Shown: positions 43,396 to 52,885, counted from the first letter of the stretch. The stretch is 64,000 nucleotides of DNA from Paeniglutamicibacter psychrophenolicus (GCF_017876575.1 NZ_JAGIOE010000001.1:1984001-2048000); one strand, 5' to 3'. Notes: generated by a model from the letters alone, not told the origin. Numbers and translations are program-made.

Positions 43396-43413
43396 TGTGA
43401 GATGTGCCTCACA
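43396..43413. promoter_or_regulatory. Inverted repeat upstream of the amino-acid importer
   Basis: TGTGAG-N6-CTCACA, 75 bp before the binding-protein start on the minus strand. Symmetry suggests a regulator site; the spacing is 2 bp too long for a CRP/GlxR box. Confidence 0.35.
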
Positions 43414-43486
43414 GGCTACATTGTTTTTCTCATGGTAAACAAGTTTCGTTGTTCAATCGTTGTACGACGTGGGCTTGCCCAAAAAC

Positions 43487-44824
43487 CTAGATGCCAAGTG
43501 CCTCGCGCATGGGACGCATCTTGGCCCAGGACTCGGCAAGCTCGGCCACCGGATCGGAAGCGGCAACTACGCCGCACCCGGCGTAGAGCCTAACCGAGGT
43601 GGGTGATTCGATGACTCCACCACGCAGGGCAATGCCGAACTCGCCGTTTCCGCGGGTATCGATCCATCCCACGGGTCCTGCGTAGGGCCCGCGGTCCATA
43701 CCTTCAAGCTCGCGCAGGATCCGGCCCGCCTCCTTGGTGGGAGTCCCGCACACGGCTGCCGTCGGGTGGAAGACCTCGGCCAAATCAAGCACGCTGGGCA
43801 CCGAACCGTCGGCCCTCGCCGCGAGGGACGCCTTGACATCCGAGGCCAGGTGCCAGACGTTGGGCAGCTGCAGGACAAAGGGCTCGTCAGGGGCGTCCAT
43901 GCCCGAGGAAAGCGGGCCGAGCTGCTCGGTGAGCGAGTCGATGGCCAACTGGTGCTCGTGGCGCTGCTTCTCGTCCTCGATCAGCATGCGGTGGGCGTAG
44001 CGGGAATCCCCGCTCGGGGCAGTGGCTCGGTCAAGGGTCCCGGCCAGGACCCTGGCCTCGGCAATGTCCCCGCGCACGCGCACCAACATTTCGGGGGTGG
44101 CTCCGATGAGCCCGTCCACCGAGTAGGTCCAGCAGTCGTCGTAGCGCAGCACCAGCTGGCGCAGGACCTGGGCGACGGCGATCGGGGAAGCGAGCTCGGC
44201 CACCGCGTCGCGGGCGAGCACCAGCTTGGTCGCGGCACCGGATTCGATGACCGCAACACCCTTGCGCACCGAGTCCTTGTATTCCTGCTCCGAGATTTGC
44301 CCGGCCACGAGCCGGTCGAGGCCCTCCCCCAGCTCGTGCTCGGGGGAGTAGTCCTCCAGCAAGGCAGCCAGTTCCGCCTCGGCCGCCTCCGCGCTCAGTT
44401 CCGTCTCCGGGTCCGCCACGGTGTAGGTGATCCAGCTGCAGGTCTCGTTGCGGCCCACCACGATCCGCGGCACGATCAAGCGCGAGGAATAGTTGCTGGA
44501 AAACGAGAAGGCGAACGCCCCGAAGGCGATCAGCCCCGTGCCCGGTAAATCCAGCGGGTCACTTACCTGCGCCGCATCGGAAACCGCATCCCACCACGCG
44601 TGTGCCAGGGCAAAACGCTGGGGGCCGGTGGATTCGAACCTCGCCACCTGGCCAAAACCGATGGTTCCCTCGCCATGACGGGACCACACCAGGGAATCGT
44701 CGCGGGTGATGTAGTCGAGCAGGCCGTGCTCGCTCATGGCCGGCCGCTGGACGGTGATCGAACGCAGGAGCGGGACGGTGCCCGGGGCCGGGGTTCCCAA
44801 TGCGGCGGAAATTTGCGAAGTCAT
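43487..44824 (-). CDS. menF: Isochorismate synthase (MenF)
   Basis: A 445-residue chorismate-utilising enzyme that makes isochorismate for menaquinone (EntC/MenF type). The C-terminal chorismate-binding domain has V-L-A-R-D-A-V-A-E-L, A-T-P-E-M-L-V-R-V-R, H-P-T-A-A-V-C-G-T-P and Y-A-G-P-V-G-W-I-D. The catalytic histidine/glutamate network appears intact. It is divergent from menG, with 118 bp between them. A siderophore-directed role is less likely because no siderophore genes are near. Confidence 0.9.
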   Translation of the reverse strand: MTSQISAALGTPAPGTVPLLRSITVQRPAMSEHGLLDYITRDDSLVWSRHGEGTIGFGQVARFESTGPQRFALAHAWWDAVSDAAQVSDPLDLPGTGLIAFGAFAFSFSSNYSSRLIVPRIVVGRNETCSWITYTVADPETELSAEAAEAELAALLEDYSPEHELGEGLDRLVAGQISEQEYKDSVRKGVAVIESGAATKLVLARDAVAELASPIAVAQVLRQLVLRYDDCWTYSVDGLIGATPEMLVRVRGDIAEARVLAGTLDRATAPSGDSRYAHRMLIEDEKQRHEHQLAIDSLTEQLGPLSSGMDAPDEPFVLQLPNVWHLASDVKASLAARADGSVPSVLDLAEVFHPTAAVCGTPTKEAGRILRELEGMDRGPYAGPVGWIDTRGNGEFGIALRGGVIESPTSVRLYAGCGVVAASDPVAELAESWAKMRPMREALGI

Positions 44825-44942
44825 GATCTGCCTAGCTTACCGCCGCCGAACGGGCCCCATGGGGCGGTAGTGGCCCCGCTCACCCGGGCGCCGGAGCCGC
44901 AAGGGTTTTCCCGATGCCGGTGAACTTTGCAACAATGAAACG

Positions 44943-45641
44943 GTGAGCCGTGCATCGCTGGAAAAGCGCCCCGAAGAAGTCCAAGCCATGTTTGATGATG
45001 TCGCCCCGCGTTACGACGTGATGAACGACGTCCTCTCCCTGGGCCAGACCCGGCGATGGCGCAAGATCGTCGTCGAGGCGGTGGGCGCCAAGCGCGGCCA
45101 GCGGGTCCTTGACCTGGCCGCGGGCACCGGAACCTCATCGGAACCGTACGCGGATGCCGGAATCGGCGTCGTGGCGTGCGATTTCTCCCAGGGCATGCTG
45201 AAGGTCGGCAAGCGCCGCCGTCCCGACATCGACTTCGTTGCCGGGGACGCCACCAACCTGCCCTTCGCCGAGAACAGCTTCGATGCCTCCACCATCAGTT
45301 TCGGGCTGCGCAACGTCAATGAGCCCAAGCTGGCGCTGGCGGAAATGCTGCGAGTGACCAAGCCCGGCGGAACCCTGGTCATTGCCGAGTTCTCCCACCC
45401 CACCTTCGCCCCGTTCCGCACCGTTTACTCCGAGTACCTGATGCGGGCGCTGCCGCCGGTGGCCACCAAGCTTTCCTCCAATCCCGCCGCCTACGTTTAC
45501 CTGGCCGAATCCATCCGTGCCTGGCCCACCCAGGACGGGCTGGCCGCGTGGATCCAGGAAGCCGGCTGGGAAAACTGCCGCTACCGCAACCTCTCCGGAG
45601 GCATCGTGGCGGTGCACCGGGCCACCAAGCCACGGGCCTGA
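44943..45641 (+). CDS. menG: Demethylmenaquinone methyltransferase (MenG/UbiE)
   Basis: A 232-residue class I SAM methyltransferase performing the last step of menaquinone synthesis. The UbiE signatures [11 protein letters not shown] and F-G-L-R-N-V are present, as are SAM motif I L-D-L-A-A-G-T-G and the P-F-A-E-N-S-F-D region. GTG 44943 has no clear ribosome site. The gene lies between menF and the polyprenyl diphosphate synthase, which supplies the side chain it acts on. Confidence 0.94.
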   Translation: MSRASLEKRPEEVQAMFDDVAPRYDVMNDVLSLGQTRRWRKIVVEAVGAKRGQRVLDLAAGTGTSSEPYADAGIGVVACDFSQGMLKVGKRRRPDIDFVAGDATNLPFAENSFDASTISFGLRNVNEPKLALAEMLRVTKPGGTLVIAEFSHPTFAPFRTVYSEYLMRALPPVATKLSSNPAAYVYLAESIRAWPTQDGLAAWIQEAGWENCRYRNLSGGIVAVHRATKPRA

Positions 45642-45827
45642 GAATGGCCAAGTGCGTCTCCCCGGGGTCCTCGACCTGCCGCGATCCCGGCACAAAGGGA
45701 GCCCCCGCGGTGAATGGCGATAGAGTGAACCTTGTACTTGAGCAGCTGGTGCCAACCGACCAGCACCCAGAATCGGCCACCCGCCGCCCCTGGAGCCGAC
45801 CGTCGAGAGATAGTAAGTCTTAGAACA

Positions 45828-46925
45828 GTGACCGATTCCCAGACAAACTGGACAGCTGCCGGACACGGCGTGCACGACTCCTTCGATTTGAACCCGGAAA
45901 CCAGCGTGCTGGCCGCCGCGGTCAACCTTCCCGGCGGTTTTGGGCTCATCGCCCAGGACCCCGAGTTCGGTCCCGCCATCGCCACCGGGCTGGCCAAGGT
46001 AGAGAAGCTGCTGCGCGATGCGATCGCCAATTCCGACCCGCTGATCGATGCCACCAGCCGACACCTGGTCGAGGCCGGTGGCAAGCGCATCCGGCCCCTG
46101 CTGGTGATCCTCGCTTCCCTGCTGGGTGACGGCGTGACCGAGGACGTCATCAAGGCCGCTGCCATCGTGGAACTGACCCACCTGGCCACGCTTTACCACG
46201 ACGACGTCATGGACTCGGCGCCGCTGCGCCGCGGCGCTCCCACCGCGCACGAGGTCTGGGGCAACTCCGTGGCCATCCTCACCGGCGACTTGATCTTCGC
46301 CCGCGCCTCGGTGATCGGCGCGGAGCTGGGACCGGAGGCCGTGTCCATGCAGGCGCGCACCTTCGAGCGGCTCTGCCTGGGCCAGCTGCACGAATCCGTC
46401 GGCCCGCGCGAGGACGACGACCCGATCGAGCACCACCTGAACGTCATCTCCGACAAGACCGCATCGCTGTTGGCCACCTCCGGTGCCTTCGGCGCGCTCT
46501 TTGGAGGGGTGGCGCAATACGTGGAGGTGCTGCGTTCCTACGGCGAGAAGGTCGGGGTGGCCTTCCAGGTCGCCGACGACGTCATCGACGTCACCGGCGC
46601 GCAGGTCCGTTCGGGCAAGACCCCGGGCACAGACCTGCGCGAGGGCGTCCCGACGCTGCCGATCCTGCTGATGCGCGATGCCGCAGCGGCCGGGGACACC
46701 GCAGCGGCGAAGGTGCTGGAGCTGGTGGACGGGGACCTGACCGAGGACGCCGCGCTGGCCAGCGCCGTGGCCGCGGTGGCCTCAAACCCCGCGACCAACC
46801 AGGCCTGGGACGTGGCCCGGCACTGGGCCGATGCCGCCATCGAGGCCCTGGCTCCGCTGCCGGAGGGAACCGTCAAGGAATCCCTGGCCGCCTTTGCCGA
46901 CGCCGTGGTCACCCGCGAGCTCTAG
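45828..46925 (+). CDS. Polyprenyl (heptaprenyl-type) diphosphate synthase
   Basis: A 365-residue long-chain trans-prenyltransferase. The first Asp-rich motif is D-D-V-M-D in H-D-D-V-M-D-S-A-P-L-R-R-G, the second is D-D-V-I-D. G-G-K-R-I-R-P lies upstream, as expected for IPP binding. GTG 45828 gives the family-length protein; a TAGTAA -10-like box at 45811-45816 puts transcription near the start codon, so it may be leaderless. It probably provides the menaquinone side chain, next to menG. Confidence 0.9.
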   Translation: MTDSQTNWTAAGHGVHDSFDLNPETSVLAAAVNLPGGFGLIAQDPEFGPAIATGLAKVEKLLRDAIANSDPLIDATSRHLVEAGGKRIRPLLVILASLLGDGVTEDVIKAAAIVELTHLATLYHDDVMDSAPLRRGAPTAHEVWGNSVAILTGDLIFARASVIGAELGPEAVSMQARTFERLCLGQLHESVGPREDDDPIEHHLNVISDKTASLLATSGAFGALFGGVAQYVEVLRSYGEKVGVAFQVADDVIDVTGAQVRSGKTPGTDLREGVPTLPILLMRDAAAAGDTAAAKVLELVDGDLTEDAALASAVAAVASNPATNQAWDVARHWADAAIEALAPLPEGTVKESLAAFADAVVTREL

Positions 46926-46946
46926 GCCGGGGTTGGACACCAAGAA

Positions 46947-47462
46947 CTAAAAACTGAATCCTTCGGGGGTTTCTCCCCAAAGGTTCGCCTCGTCAAGGGC
47001 CGCCCGCAACCGGGCGGCCTTTTGCGCGCGTTCCTCCACCGATACGCGGTGGCGCAGGTGCCCATAGAGGTTGTCTCCGGGGAAGCGCGGAAAGACATGC
47101 TGGTGGTAGTGCCACACGTGCTGGTTCCCGGCCGGCTCGTTGTGCTGCCGGGTGCTGGTGCCCTCCGGGTTCCAAGCCTGTTTCATGGCCAGGGCGATGC
47201 GCCTGGTTTCCAACATGATGTTCGCGGCGACCTCGTCGGGCAGGTCGTAGAGCGCCTCGTGGTGCTGGACCGGGATGACCATCGCATGCCCGCCATAGGG
47301 ACCGAAGCCGTCACAGGCCATGATGACCGCGACGGATTCGGTGCGGTAGATCAGGTCCGAGGGCACACAGAGGTTTCTCTCCGAGAGCGTACCTCCGGCC
47401 AGCAGCTCACAAAACGGGCAGGCATAGCCTTGCGGGGCATGCGATTTCCATAATCCGCCCAT
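46947..47462 (-). CDS. HIT-family protein
   Basis: A 171-residue histidine-triad nucleotide hydrolase/transferase. A C-P-F-C pair lies near residues 15-18. The triad motif reads H-V-W-H-Y-H-Q-H-V-F-P-R. The protein is about 25-30 residues longer than minimal HINT proteins, with a basic C-terminal extension ending in G-F-S-F. It lies 11 bp after the SMI1-like gene, so the two are probably one operon. The substrate is unknown. Confidence 0.87.
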   Translation of the reverse strand: MGGLWKSHAPQGYACPFCELLAGGTLSERNLCVPSDLIYRTESVAVIMACDGFGPYGGHAMVIPVQHHEALYDLPDEVAANIMLETRRIALAMKQAWNPEGTSTRQHNEPAGNQHVWHYHQHVFPRFPGDNLYGHLRHRVSVEERAQKAARLRAALDEANLWGETPEGFSF

Positions 47463-47472
47463 GGGCCGTGCG

Positions 47473-47907
47473 TTAGTTGTTCAGCTCGGGGGAGAGCTCG
47501 TCGAACACCCAGGTGAACATGTCCAGGACGTATTCGCTGAAGGTGCCTTCCTCGGACTTCCAGATGCCGCGGGCGTTCTGGCGGCGGTACACGATCGGGT
47601 CCGGGACCTCGAGCTGGTCCACGCGGATGCCCCACACGTACTTTTCCTCTTCGTCCTCCAGGAACAAGAGGTAGCCGTCTTCGATCTCGAGCTCATCGGG
47701 GTCGAAGAAGTAGTGGTAGGCCTCCATGAGGTCCTCGCAGCCGCCCAGGGCCATGTAGAACTCGCGCAGGACCAGCGGGATGGGGGAGCCGACCTCGGAC
47801 AGGGCGTCTTCGATTTCGGATTCGGTCAGTCCGTCTTCAACTTGCCACTCGTCCTCGAGGTAAAGCGGAACCAGCGAACGGAACTTCTCAAGGAACATTT
47901 CAGCCAT
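47473..47907 (-). CDS. SMI1/KNR4-like protein
   Basis: A 144-residue acidic protein. The order of elements, E-I-E-D-A-L-S-E-V-G-S-P-I-P-L-V-L-R-E-F near residue 30 and an aromatic-rich C-terminus, fits the SMI1/KNR4 fold, which is often an immunity protein but also occurs in housekeeping contexts. No toxin gene is adjacent. ATG 47907 is chosen; ATG 47916 is also possible. It sits upstream of the HIT gene and 27 bp after the PucR regulator, same strand. Function unknown. Confidence 0.6.
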   Translation of the reverse strand: MAEMFLEKFRSLVPLYLEDEWQVEDGLTESEIEDALSEVGSPIPLVLREFYMALGGCEDLMEAYHYFFDPDELEIEDGYLLFLEDEEEKYVWGIRVDQLEVPDPIVYRRQNARGIWKSEEGTFSEYVLDMFTWVFDELSPELNN

Positions 47908-47933
47908 GCCCACCATCTTAGTCGGCCAGCGCC

Positions 47934-49340
47934 CTAGTTCAGGTCCAAGGCGGTCAGCGCCAGCCACAATTGCACCCGGTCCGCGGTGGTGGTGGGGTCG
48001 TAGCCGGAGAGCTCGCTGATTTGCTGCAGCCGGTAGCGCACGGTGTTCCGGTGCAACCCCAGGGCCTCGGCAACAGCGCCGACGCTTCCGTCGAGTTCCA
48101 GGTAGCTGCGCAATGTGCCCAACAACTCGGCCGAGTGCTTCTTGTCAAAGACCTGCAGCGGCTCCAGGGCCTCTTGCGCCAGGGCCTGCAGCGGCACGTC
48201 GCGGGCTGCCAGCAGAAGCGACGTCAGGGACAGCTTGGAAGGGGTGTTGATGCGTTCGCCGTGACGCAAGGCCTCGATGGCCTCGAAGAAGCTCCAACGC
48301 AGGCCGTTGGGTTGGGTGTAGCCGCCGCCGAACCCGACACGCGCCCCGATGCCCGCACCCTGGAGGTAGCTGTCGATCCCGTCGGCGACCTCGGTGCCGT
48401 CGTTGCGTGCCACCACCAATGCCAGCCGGTCCTCGACGATGGCCGAGACGATGTGCTCGAATTGCGGCGGGATGGGCAGGGTGCGCAGGGCCTTTTCCTG
48501 GCCCGGGGCCGCGGCGACCAGCACCACCGAGTGCGGCTGGCTGGGAACCACGCCGATTCCCTGGAGCCTCGCGTTGGCCTCCGAGCCCTTGAGGGTTCCG
48601 GCCATCAGATCGGAGAACGCCTGCCCGGCGACCAGCCGGTTGGATTCGCGCAACCTGGCCTGGTTGGCCAGTTCCAGGCCGATCAGGCCCTGGGCATAGT
48701 GCACCAACCCGTCATGCTCGTAGGGCTCGGACAGGTAAAGGGTGCACTTGTCCCGCAGCCCGGTGGCGATGGGCACCTCGTGCCAGGTGTCGTCGCCCAA
48801 TTCGGGTCCGTGGATCCGGGCGGCATATTGCGTCAGGGCCACCGCGGTGCCAAGCATCCGGGCCAGTTCGCGCAACATGGCACGCAACCCGCCGGTCAGC
48901 AGGGTGGAGGCGAGTTGCTGGTGTCCCTGGAGAAGCTGCTCGAGGCGCTTGAGGTGGTCGTCGTTCAAGGCGTCGGCGATGAGCTTGGTGATGGCGACGA
49001 AAGGGGTTTCGTAGGGGACCTCGAACACGGGCAGGCCCAGCTCGGTGGCCTTGCGGATCACCGCGGCCGGGACGCTGCGGTGGCTCAGGCCGGTCCCGTA
49101 GCCCAGCGCCAGGGCGCCCGCACCGTGGACCGTGGCGACGAAGGCCTCCTGGTTGGCAATCGTGTTTTGCCGCAGTCCCGTGGTGAGCACGATTTCCCCT
49201 CCGCTGAGGAAGGGGGAGGGATCGCGCAGTTCGGTGACGGCGGCCCACTCAATGGGTTTGTGTCCCACCCCGGAGATGTCGGTGTGGGCCTTGAGCCCAA
49301 GGGTGCGGGACTCAAGAAGTTTCAACAGGGTGATCGCCAT
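47934..49340 (-). CDS. PucR-family transcriptional regulator
   Basis: A 468-residue regulator with the N-terminal PucR ligand domain (about 1-125), a GGDEF-like middle region and a C-terminal helix-turn-helix. The latter reads V-A-E-A-L-G-L-H-R-N-T-V-R-Y-R-L-Q-Q-I, the PucR HTH_30 signature. It is divergent from the NSS transporter and close to gabT. PucR proteins in actinobacteria often activate amino-acid or GABA catabolism, so control of these genes is likely. Confidence 0.9.
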   Translation of the reverse strand: MAITLLKLLESRTLGLKAHTDISGVGHKPIEWAAVTELRDPSPFLSGGEIVLTTGLRQNTIANQEAFVATVHGAGALALGYGTGLSHRSVPAAVIRKATELGLPVFEVPYETPFVAITKLIADALNDDHLKRLEQLLQGHQQLASTLLTGGLRAMLRELARMLGTAVALTQYAARIHGPELGDDTWHEVPIATGLRDKCTLYLSEPYEHDGLVHYAQGLIGLELANQARLRESNRLVAGQAFSDLMAGTLKGSEANARLQGIGVVPSQPHSVVLVAAAPGQEKALRTLPIPPQFEHIVSAIVEDRLALVVARNDGTEVADGIDSYLQGAGIGARVGFGGGYTQPNGLRWSFFEAIEALRHGERINTPSKLSLTSLLLAARDVPLQALAQEALEPLQVFDKKHSAELLGTLRSYLELDGSVGAVAEALGLHRNTVRYRLQQISELSGYDPTTTADRVQLWLALTALDLN

Positions 49341-49451
49341 GCACTAATACTAGGAGATTTTTTGTGCACTCGTACTACGGAGAAGGTCGGAAGAGACCGC
49401 TTAAGGGATTCAATTCACAAGTTGGGATGCAATCTTGGGTAACGTTGGTCC

Positions 49452-51029
49452 ATGACCACTCCATCTTCAGTCCAGGGCGGAAAACCCGACCTGGTGCGCA
49501 GGGAAACATTCTCTACGCGAAAACTTTTCATACTCTCGGCCATCGGCTCCGCCGTCGGCCTGGGTAACATCTGGCGCTTCCCCTACATCGCATATGAAAA
49601 CGGTGGCGGCGCTTTCCTGGTTCCGTATCTGGCGGCACTGCTGAGCGCGGGCATTCCCCTGCTCTTCCTCGACTATGCGATCGGGCACAAGTTCCGTGGT
49701 TCCGCGCCGCTGGCCTACCGCCGGCTACACCGTAGCGCAGAGGTCCTTGGCTGGTGGCAGGTCCTTGTCTGCTTCATCATCGCCATCTACTATGCGGTCA
49801 TCATTGCCTGGGCCGCCATGTATACCTGGTTTTCGATGACGAAGGCTTGGGGCGGGGACCCTGGGGCCTTCTTCACCGGAGAATTCCTCCAGGTCTCCGA
49901 GACCGTCAACGTCGGGTTCAACTTCGTGCCGGGTGTGTTCTGGCCGCTGCTGATCACCTGGGTTGCCGTCATCGGCATCATGGTCGCCGGCGTGAACAAG
50001 GGCATCTCCCGCGCCAACGCGGTGTTCCTGCCGCTGTTGGTCGTCATGTTCATCATCCTGGTCGTCCAGTCGCTGTTCCTGCCCGGGGCCATCGATGGTC
50101 TGAATGCATTCTTCACCCCCAACTGGGAAGCGCTGGGCAACCCGGGGGTGTGGGCGGCAGCCTACGGCCACATCTTCTTCTCGTTGTCGGTGGCCTTCGG
50201 CATCATGGTCACCTACTCCTCCTACCTGAAGCGCAAGACGGACCTGACCGGTTCGGGCATGGTTGTCGCATTCGCCAACTCCGGCTTCGAGATCCTCGCG
50301 GGCATCGGAGTCTTCGCGGCCCTGGGCTTCATGGCCTTCACCGCCGGAACGGCCGTGGGGGACGTGGCGGTTCCGGGCATCGGCCTGGCCTTCATCGCCT
50401 TCCCCACGATCGTCTCCGAGGCGCCGCTGGGCGCGCTGATGGGCGTGCTGTTCTTCGGGTCGCTGGTCTTTGCCGGGGTGACCTCGCTGATCTCGATCCT
50501 CGAGGTCATCGTCGCAGCAGTGCAGGACAAGCTGGGATGGTCGCGCGTGAAGGCCTCGCTGGCGGTGAGCATCCCGGTGGCGTTCGTGTCGCTGTTGCTT
50601 TTCCCGACGGCTACCGGACTGTACCTGCTGGACACCTTCGACGCGTTCGTGAACAGCTTCGGCATCCTCGCCGGCGCCCTGGTCGCAGTGATCCTCGTGG
50701 CCTGGGGCCTGCGCAAGCTGCCGATGCTTTCGGACCACCTCAACAAGTTCTCCTCGGTGCGCATGCGCACCGTCTGGATCGTCCTGGTCTCCGTGATCGC
50801 CCCGGTGGTGCTCGGCTACATCCTGTACAACGAGTTCGCGACCAAGATCACCGAGACGTATGAGGGCTACCCGGTCTGGTTCGTCGGGGTGTTCGGCTGG
50901 GGAATGGCCGGTGCCTTGGTCCTCGGCGCGATTCTGCTCACGCTGATTCCGTGGAGCTCGAAGTCCAAGCTCAATGATCCCGAATACGCGGCCGCGCTGG
51001 CCGCAGAGAAAGTGGAGGATGCGGCATGA
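49452..51029 (+). CDS. Sodium-dependent NSS-family transporter
   Basis: A 525-residue neurotransmitter:sodium symporter homologue with about 12 helices. The N-terminal sodium/substrate site G-S-A-V-G-L-G-N-I-W-R-F-P-Y is canonical. TM6 and TM8 regions are intact. It is followed by a 45-residue MetS-type small subunit (ATGA overlap), as in the corynebacterial MetP/MetS methionine-alanine importer. The nearby gabT and PucR genes suggest the substrate may be GABA or beta-alanine; this is inference. No clear ribosome site precedes ATG 49452. Confidence 0.92.
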   Translation: MTTPSSVQGGKPDLVRRETFSTRKLFILSAIGSAVGLGNIWRFPYIAYENGGGAFLVPYLAALLSAGIPLLFLDYAIGHKFRGSAPLAYRRLHRSAEVLGWWQVLVCFIIAIYYAVIIAWAAMYTWFSMTKAWGGDPGAFFTGEFLQVSETVNVGFNFVPGVFWPLLITWVAVIGIMVAGVNKGISRANAVFLPLLVVMFIILVVQSLFLPGAIDGLNAFFTPNWEALGNPGVWAAAYGHIFFSLSVAFGIMVTYSSYLKRKTDLTGSGMVVAFANSGFEILAGIGVFAALGFMAFTAGTAVGDVAVPGIGLAFIAFPTIVSEAPLGALMGVLFFGSLVFAGVTSLISILEVIVAAVQDKLGWSRVKASLAVSIPVAFVSLLLFPTATGLYLLDTFDAFVNSFGILAGALVAVILVAWGLRKLPMLSDHLNKFSSVRMRTVWIVLVSVIAPVVLGYILYNEFATKITETYEGYPVWFVGVFGWGMAGALVLGAILLTLIPWSSKSKLNDPEYAAALAAEKVEDAA

Positions 51030-51163
51030 CTCCCATTGCCATCACCATGATGATCATCGCCATGGTCACGATTTGGGGCGGGCTTATCCTCTCCCTGGTC
51101 AACCTGGCCCGGCACCCCGAGGACGAGGGCAACCTGCCCGAGGAAATCGCTCCGGAGCTGTAG
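51026..51163 (+). CDS. metS: MetS-type small subunit of the NSS transporter
   Basis: A 45-residue single-helix protein starting M-T-P-I-A-I-T-M-M-I-I-A-M-V, then W-G-G-L-I-L-S-L-V-N-L-A and an acidic tail ending E-L. It matches the MetS family, which is required for activity of the MetP-type NSS transporter. The ATG overlaps the transporter stop, GTGGAGG lies 7 bp upstream, and a strong hairpin follows. It is easily missed because of its size. The symbol is by family; the transported amino acid is not shown. Confidence 0.88.
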   Translation: MTPIAITMMIIAMVTIWGGLILSLVNLARHPEDEGNLPEEIAPEL

Positions 51164-51197
51164 ATGCACCCAGGTGCAGCCACACGTCCAACCCCTT

Positions 51198-51248
51198 GAT
51201 CGGCCCGGTGCGGCGGCAGGAACAAACTGCCGCCGCACCGGGCCGATC
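51198..51248 (+). terminator. Very strong hairpin after the NSS/MetS operon
   Basis: Twenty-two-base perfect arms (51198-51219, 51227-51248) with a 7-nt GAACAAA loop, 34 bp after metS. No U-tract; separates the transporter operon from gabT. Confidence 0.75.
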
Positions 51249-51462
51249 GTGCATGGGAAAACGCCCCCTGCCCCCTGTGCATTTGCACTGCAATCCGCGA
51301 GGTCGACTGTGCCAATTCCACTGGCGGGTGCTCCGCGCCACGGCATAGGCTTCGAGGTAGAAAACACCACCACATCACCGGGTTTCCCCGCGCGTCTTCG
51401 TCGCAATTGCCGCCGAATGGTGCAACCTGGGGGAACCGGGTCCGGGAAAGGACTGAACGTTC

Positions 51463-52803
51463 ATGGCCATCACCTACCGCATTGAACAAAAACGACAGAT
51501 CAACGGCGCATTCCCCGGACCGAAGTCGGTGGAGCTGGCGGCACGCCGCACCAACGCCGTCGCCGCGGGCGTGGCCTCGGCTCTTCCGGTGTACGTCGCG
51601 GATGCCGACGGCGGCATCATCGTCGATGTCGACGGCAACTCGATCATCGACCTGGGATCCGGCATCGCCGTGACGTCCGTGGGCGCCTCCAACGAAAAGG
51701 TTGCCGCAGCGGTTGCCGCACAGGCCGCCCGCTTCACCCACACCTGCTTCATGGTCACCCCGTACGAGGGCTACGTCGAGCTGGCCGAGAAGCTTGCCGA
51801 AATCACCCCTGGCACCCACGCGAAGAAGGCAGTCTTCTTCAACTCCGGTTCCGAGGCCGTGGAGAACGCCATCAAGGTTGCCCGCGTGGCCACCGGCCGC
51901 CAGGCAGTTGTCGCCTTCGACCACGCCTACCACGGCCGCACCAACCTCACCATGGGCCTGACCGCCAAGGCAGCCCCGTACAAGCGAGGCTTCGGCCCGC
52001 TGGCACCGGAAATCTACCGCATGCCGATGAGCTACCCGTACCGCGAGGAAAACCCGAACATTTCGGGCAAGGAAGCCGCCGAGCGCGCCATCCTGGCCAT
52101 GGAGAAGCAGATCGGCGGCGACCAGATCGCTGCAATCATCATCGAACCGATCCAGGGCGAGGGCGGCTTCATCGTCCCGGCCGAGGGCTTCCTGGGCCGC
52201 ATCGCCGAATGGGCCAAGGAGCAGGGCATCGTCTTCGTCGCCGACGAGGTGCAGGCCGGCTTCTGCCGCGCCGGTGCCTGGTTCGCCTCCGACATCGAGG
52301 GCATCGTCCCGGACATCATCACCGTGGCCAAGGGCATCGCCGGTGGCATGCCGCTGTCGGGCATCGTGGGACGCGCCGAGCTGCTTGACTCGGTCCACCC
52401 CGGCGGCCTGGGCGGCACCTACGGCGGCAACCCGGTTGCCGTCGCTGCAGCACTGGAAACCATCAAGTACATGGAAGAGCACGATCTCGCGGCCCGCGCC
52501 CGCGAGATCGAAGAACAGTTCTTCACCCGCATGCGCAAGATCGCCTCCGAGGTTTCGGTCATCGGTGACATCCGCGGCCGCGGCGCCATGGTTGCCATCG
52601 AGCTGGTCAAGGCCGGCGGCACCGAGCCGGATGCGGAGATCACCAAGAAGATCGCCGCCGACTGCCTGGCTGCCGGCGTGCTGATCCTCACCTGCGGAAC
52701 CTACGGCAACGTCATCCGCCTGCTGCCGCCGCTGGTCATCAGCGACGAGCTGCTGGCCGAGGCGTTCGAAGTCCTCGAGGGTGCGATCCGCGCCAACGCC
52801 TAG
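51463..52803 (+). CDS. gabT: 4-Aminobutyrate aminotransferase (GabT)
   Basis: A 446-residue class III aminotransferase using pyridoxal phosphate. Substrate and cofactor motifs include F-N-S-G-S-E-A-V-E-N-A, the Y-H-G-R-T loop, D-E-V-Q-A-G-F-C-R and the PLP lysine in T-V-A-K-G-I-A-G-G-M-P-L. It converts GABA and 2-oxoglutarate to succinate semialdehyde and glutamate. No succinate-semialdehyde dehydrogenase gene follows; a canonical terminator does. It lies beside the NSS/MetS transporter and the PucR gene. Confidence 0.93.
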   Translation: MAITYRIEQKRQINGAFPGPKSVELAARRTNAVAAGVASALPVYVADADGGIIVDVDGNSIIDLGSGIAVTSVGASNEKVAAAVAAQAARFTHTCFMVTPYEGYVELAEKLAEITPGTHAKKAVFFNSGSEAVENAIKVARVATGRQAVVAFDHAYHGRTNLTMGLTAKAAPYKRGFGPLAPEIYRMPMSYPYREENPNISGKEAAERAILAMEKQIGGDQIAAIIIEPIQGEGGFIVPAEGFLGRIAEWAKEQGIVFVADEVQAGFCRAGAWFASDIEGIVPDIITVAKGIAGGMPLSGIVGRAELLDSVHPGGLGGTYGGNPVAVAAALETIKYMEEHDLAARAREIEEQFFTRMRKIASEVSVIGDIRGRGAMVAIELVKAGGTEPDAEITKKIAADCLAAGVLILTCGTYGNVIRLLPPLVISDELLAEAFEVLEGAIRANA

Positions 52804-52827
52804 CCCATGGGCTAGCGCCAGACCACG

Positions 52828-52885
52828 AAAGGGACCGATCCGGTCGTCCAGTTCACTTTGGACGACCGGATCGGTCCCTTTTTTT
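52828..52885 (+). terminator. Intrinsic terminator of gabT
   Basis: AAAGGGACC... arms of 22-23 bp around an 8-nt loop, followed by a run of seven T. Textbook rho-independent terminator. Confidence 0.9.

Noticed and set aside
43396-43413. CRP/GlxR binding site
   Set aside because: TGTGA and TCACA are separated by 8 rather than 6 bases, so it does not meet the consensus; kept only as a generic palindrome.
44625-44650. GATTCGAACC, resembling a tRNA T-loop and 3' end
   Set aside because: It lies inside conserved menF coding sequence and no acceptor or anticodon arms fit.
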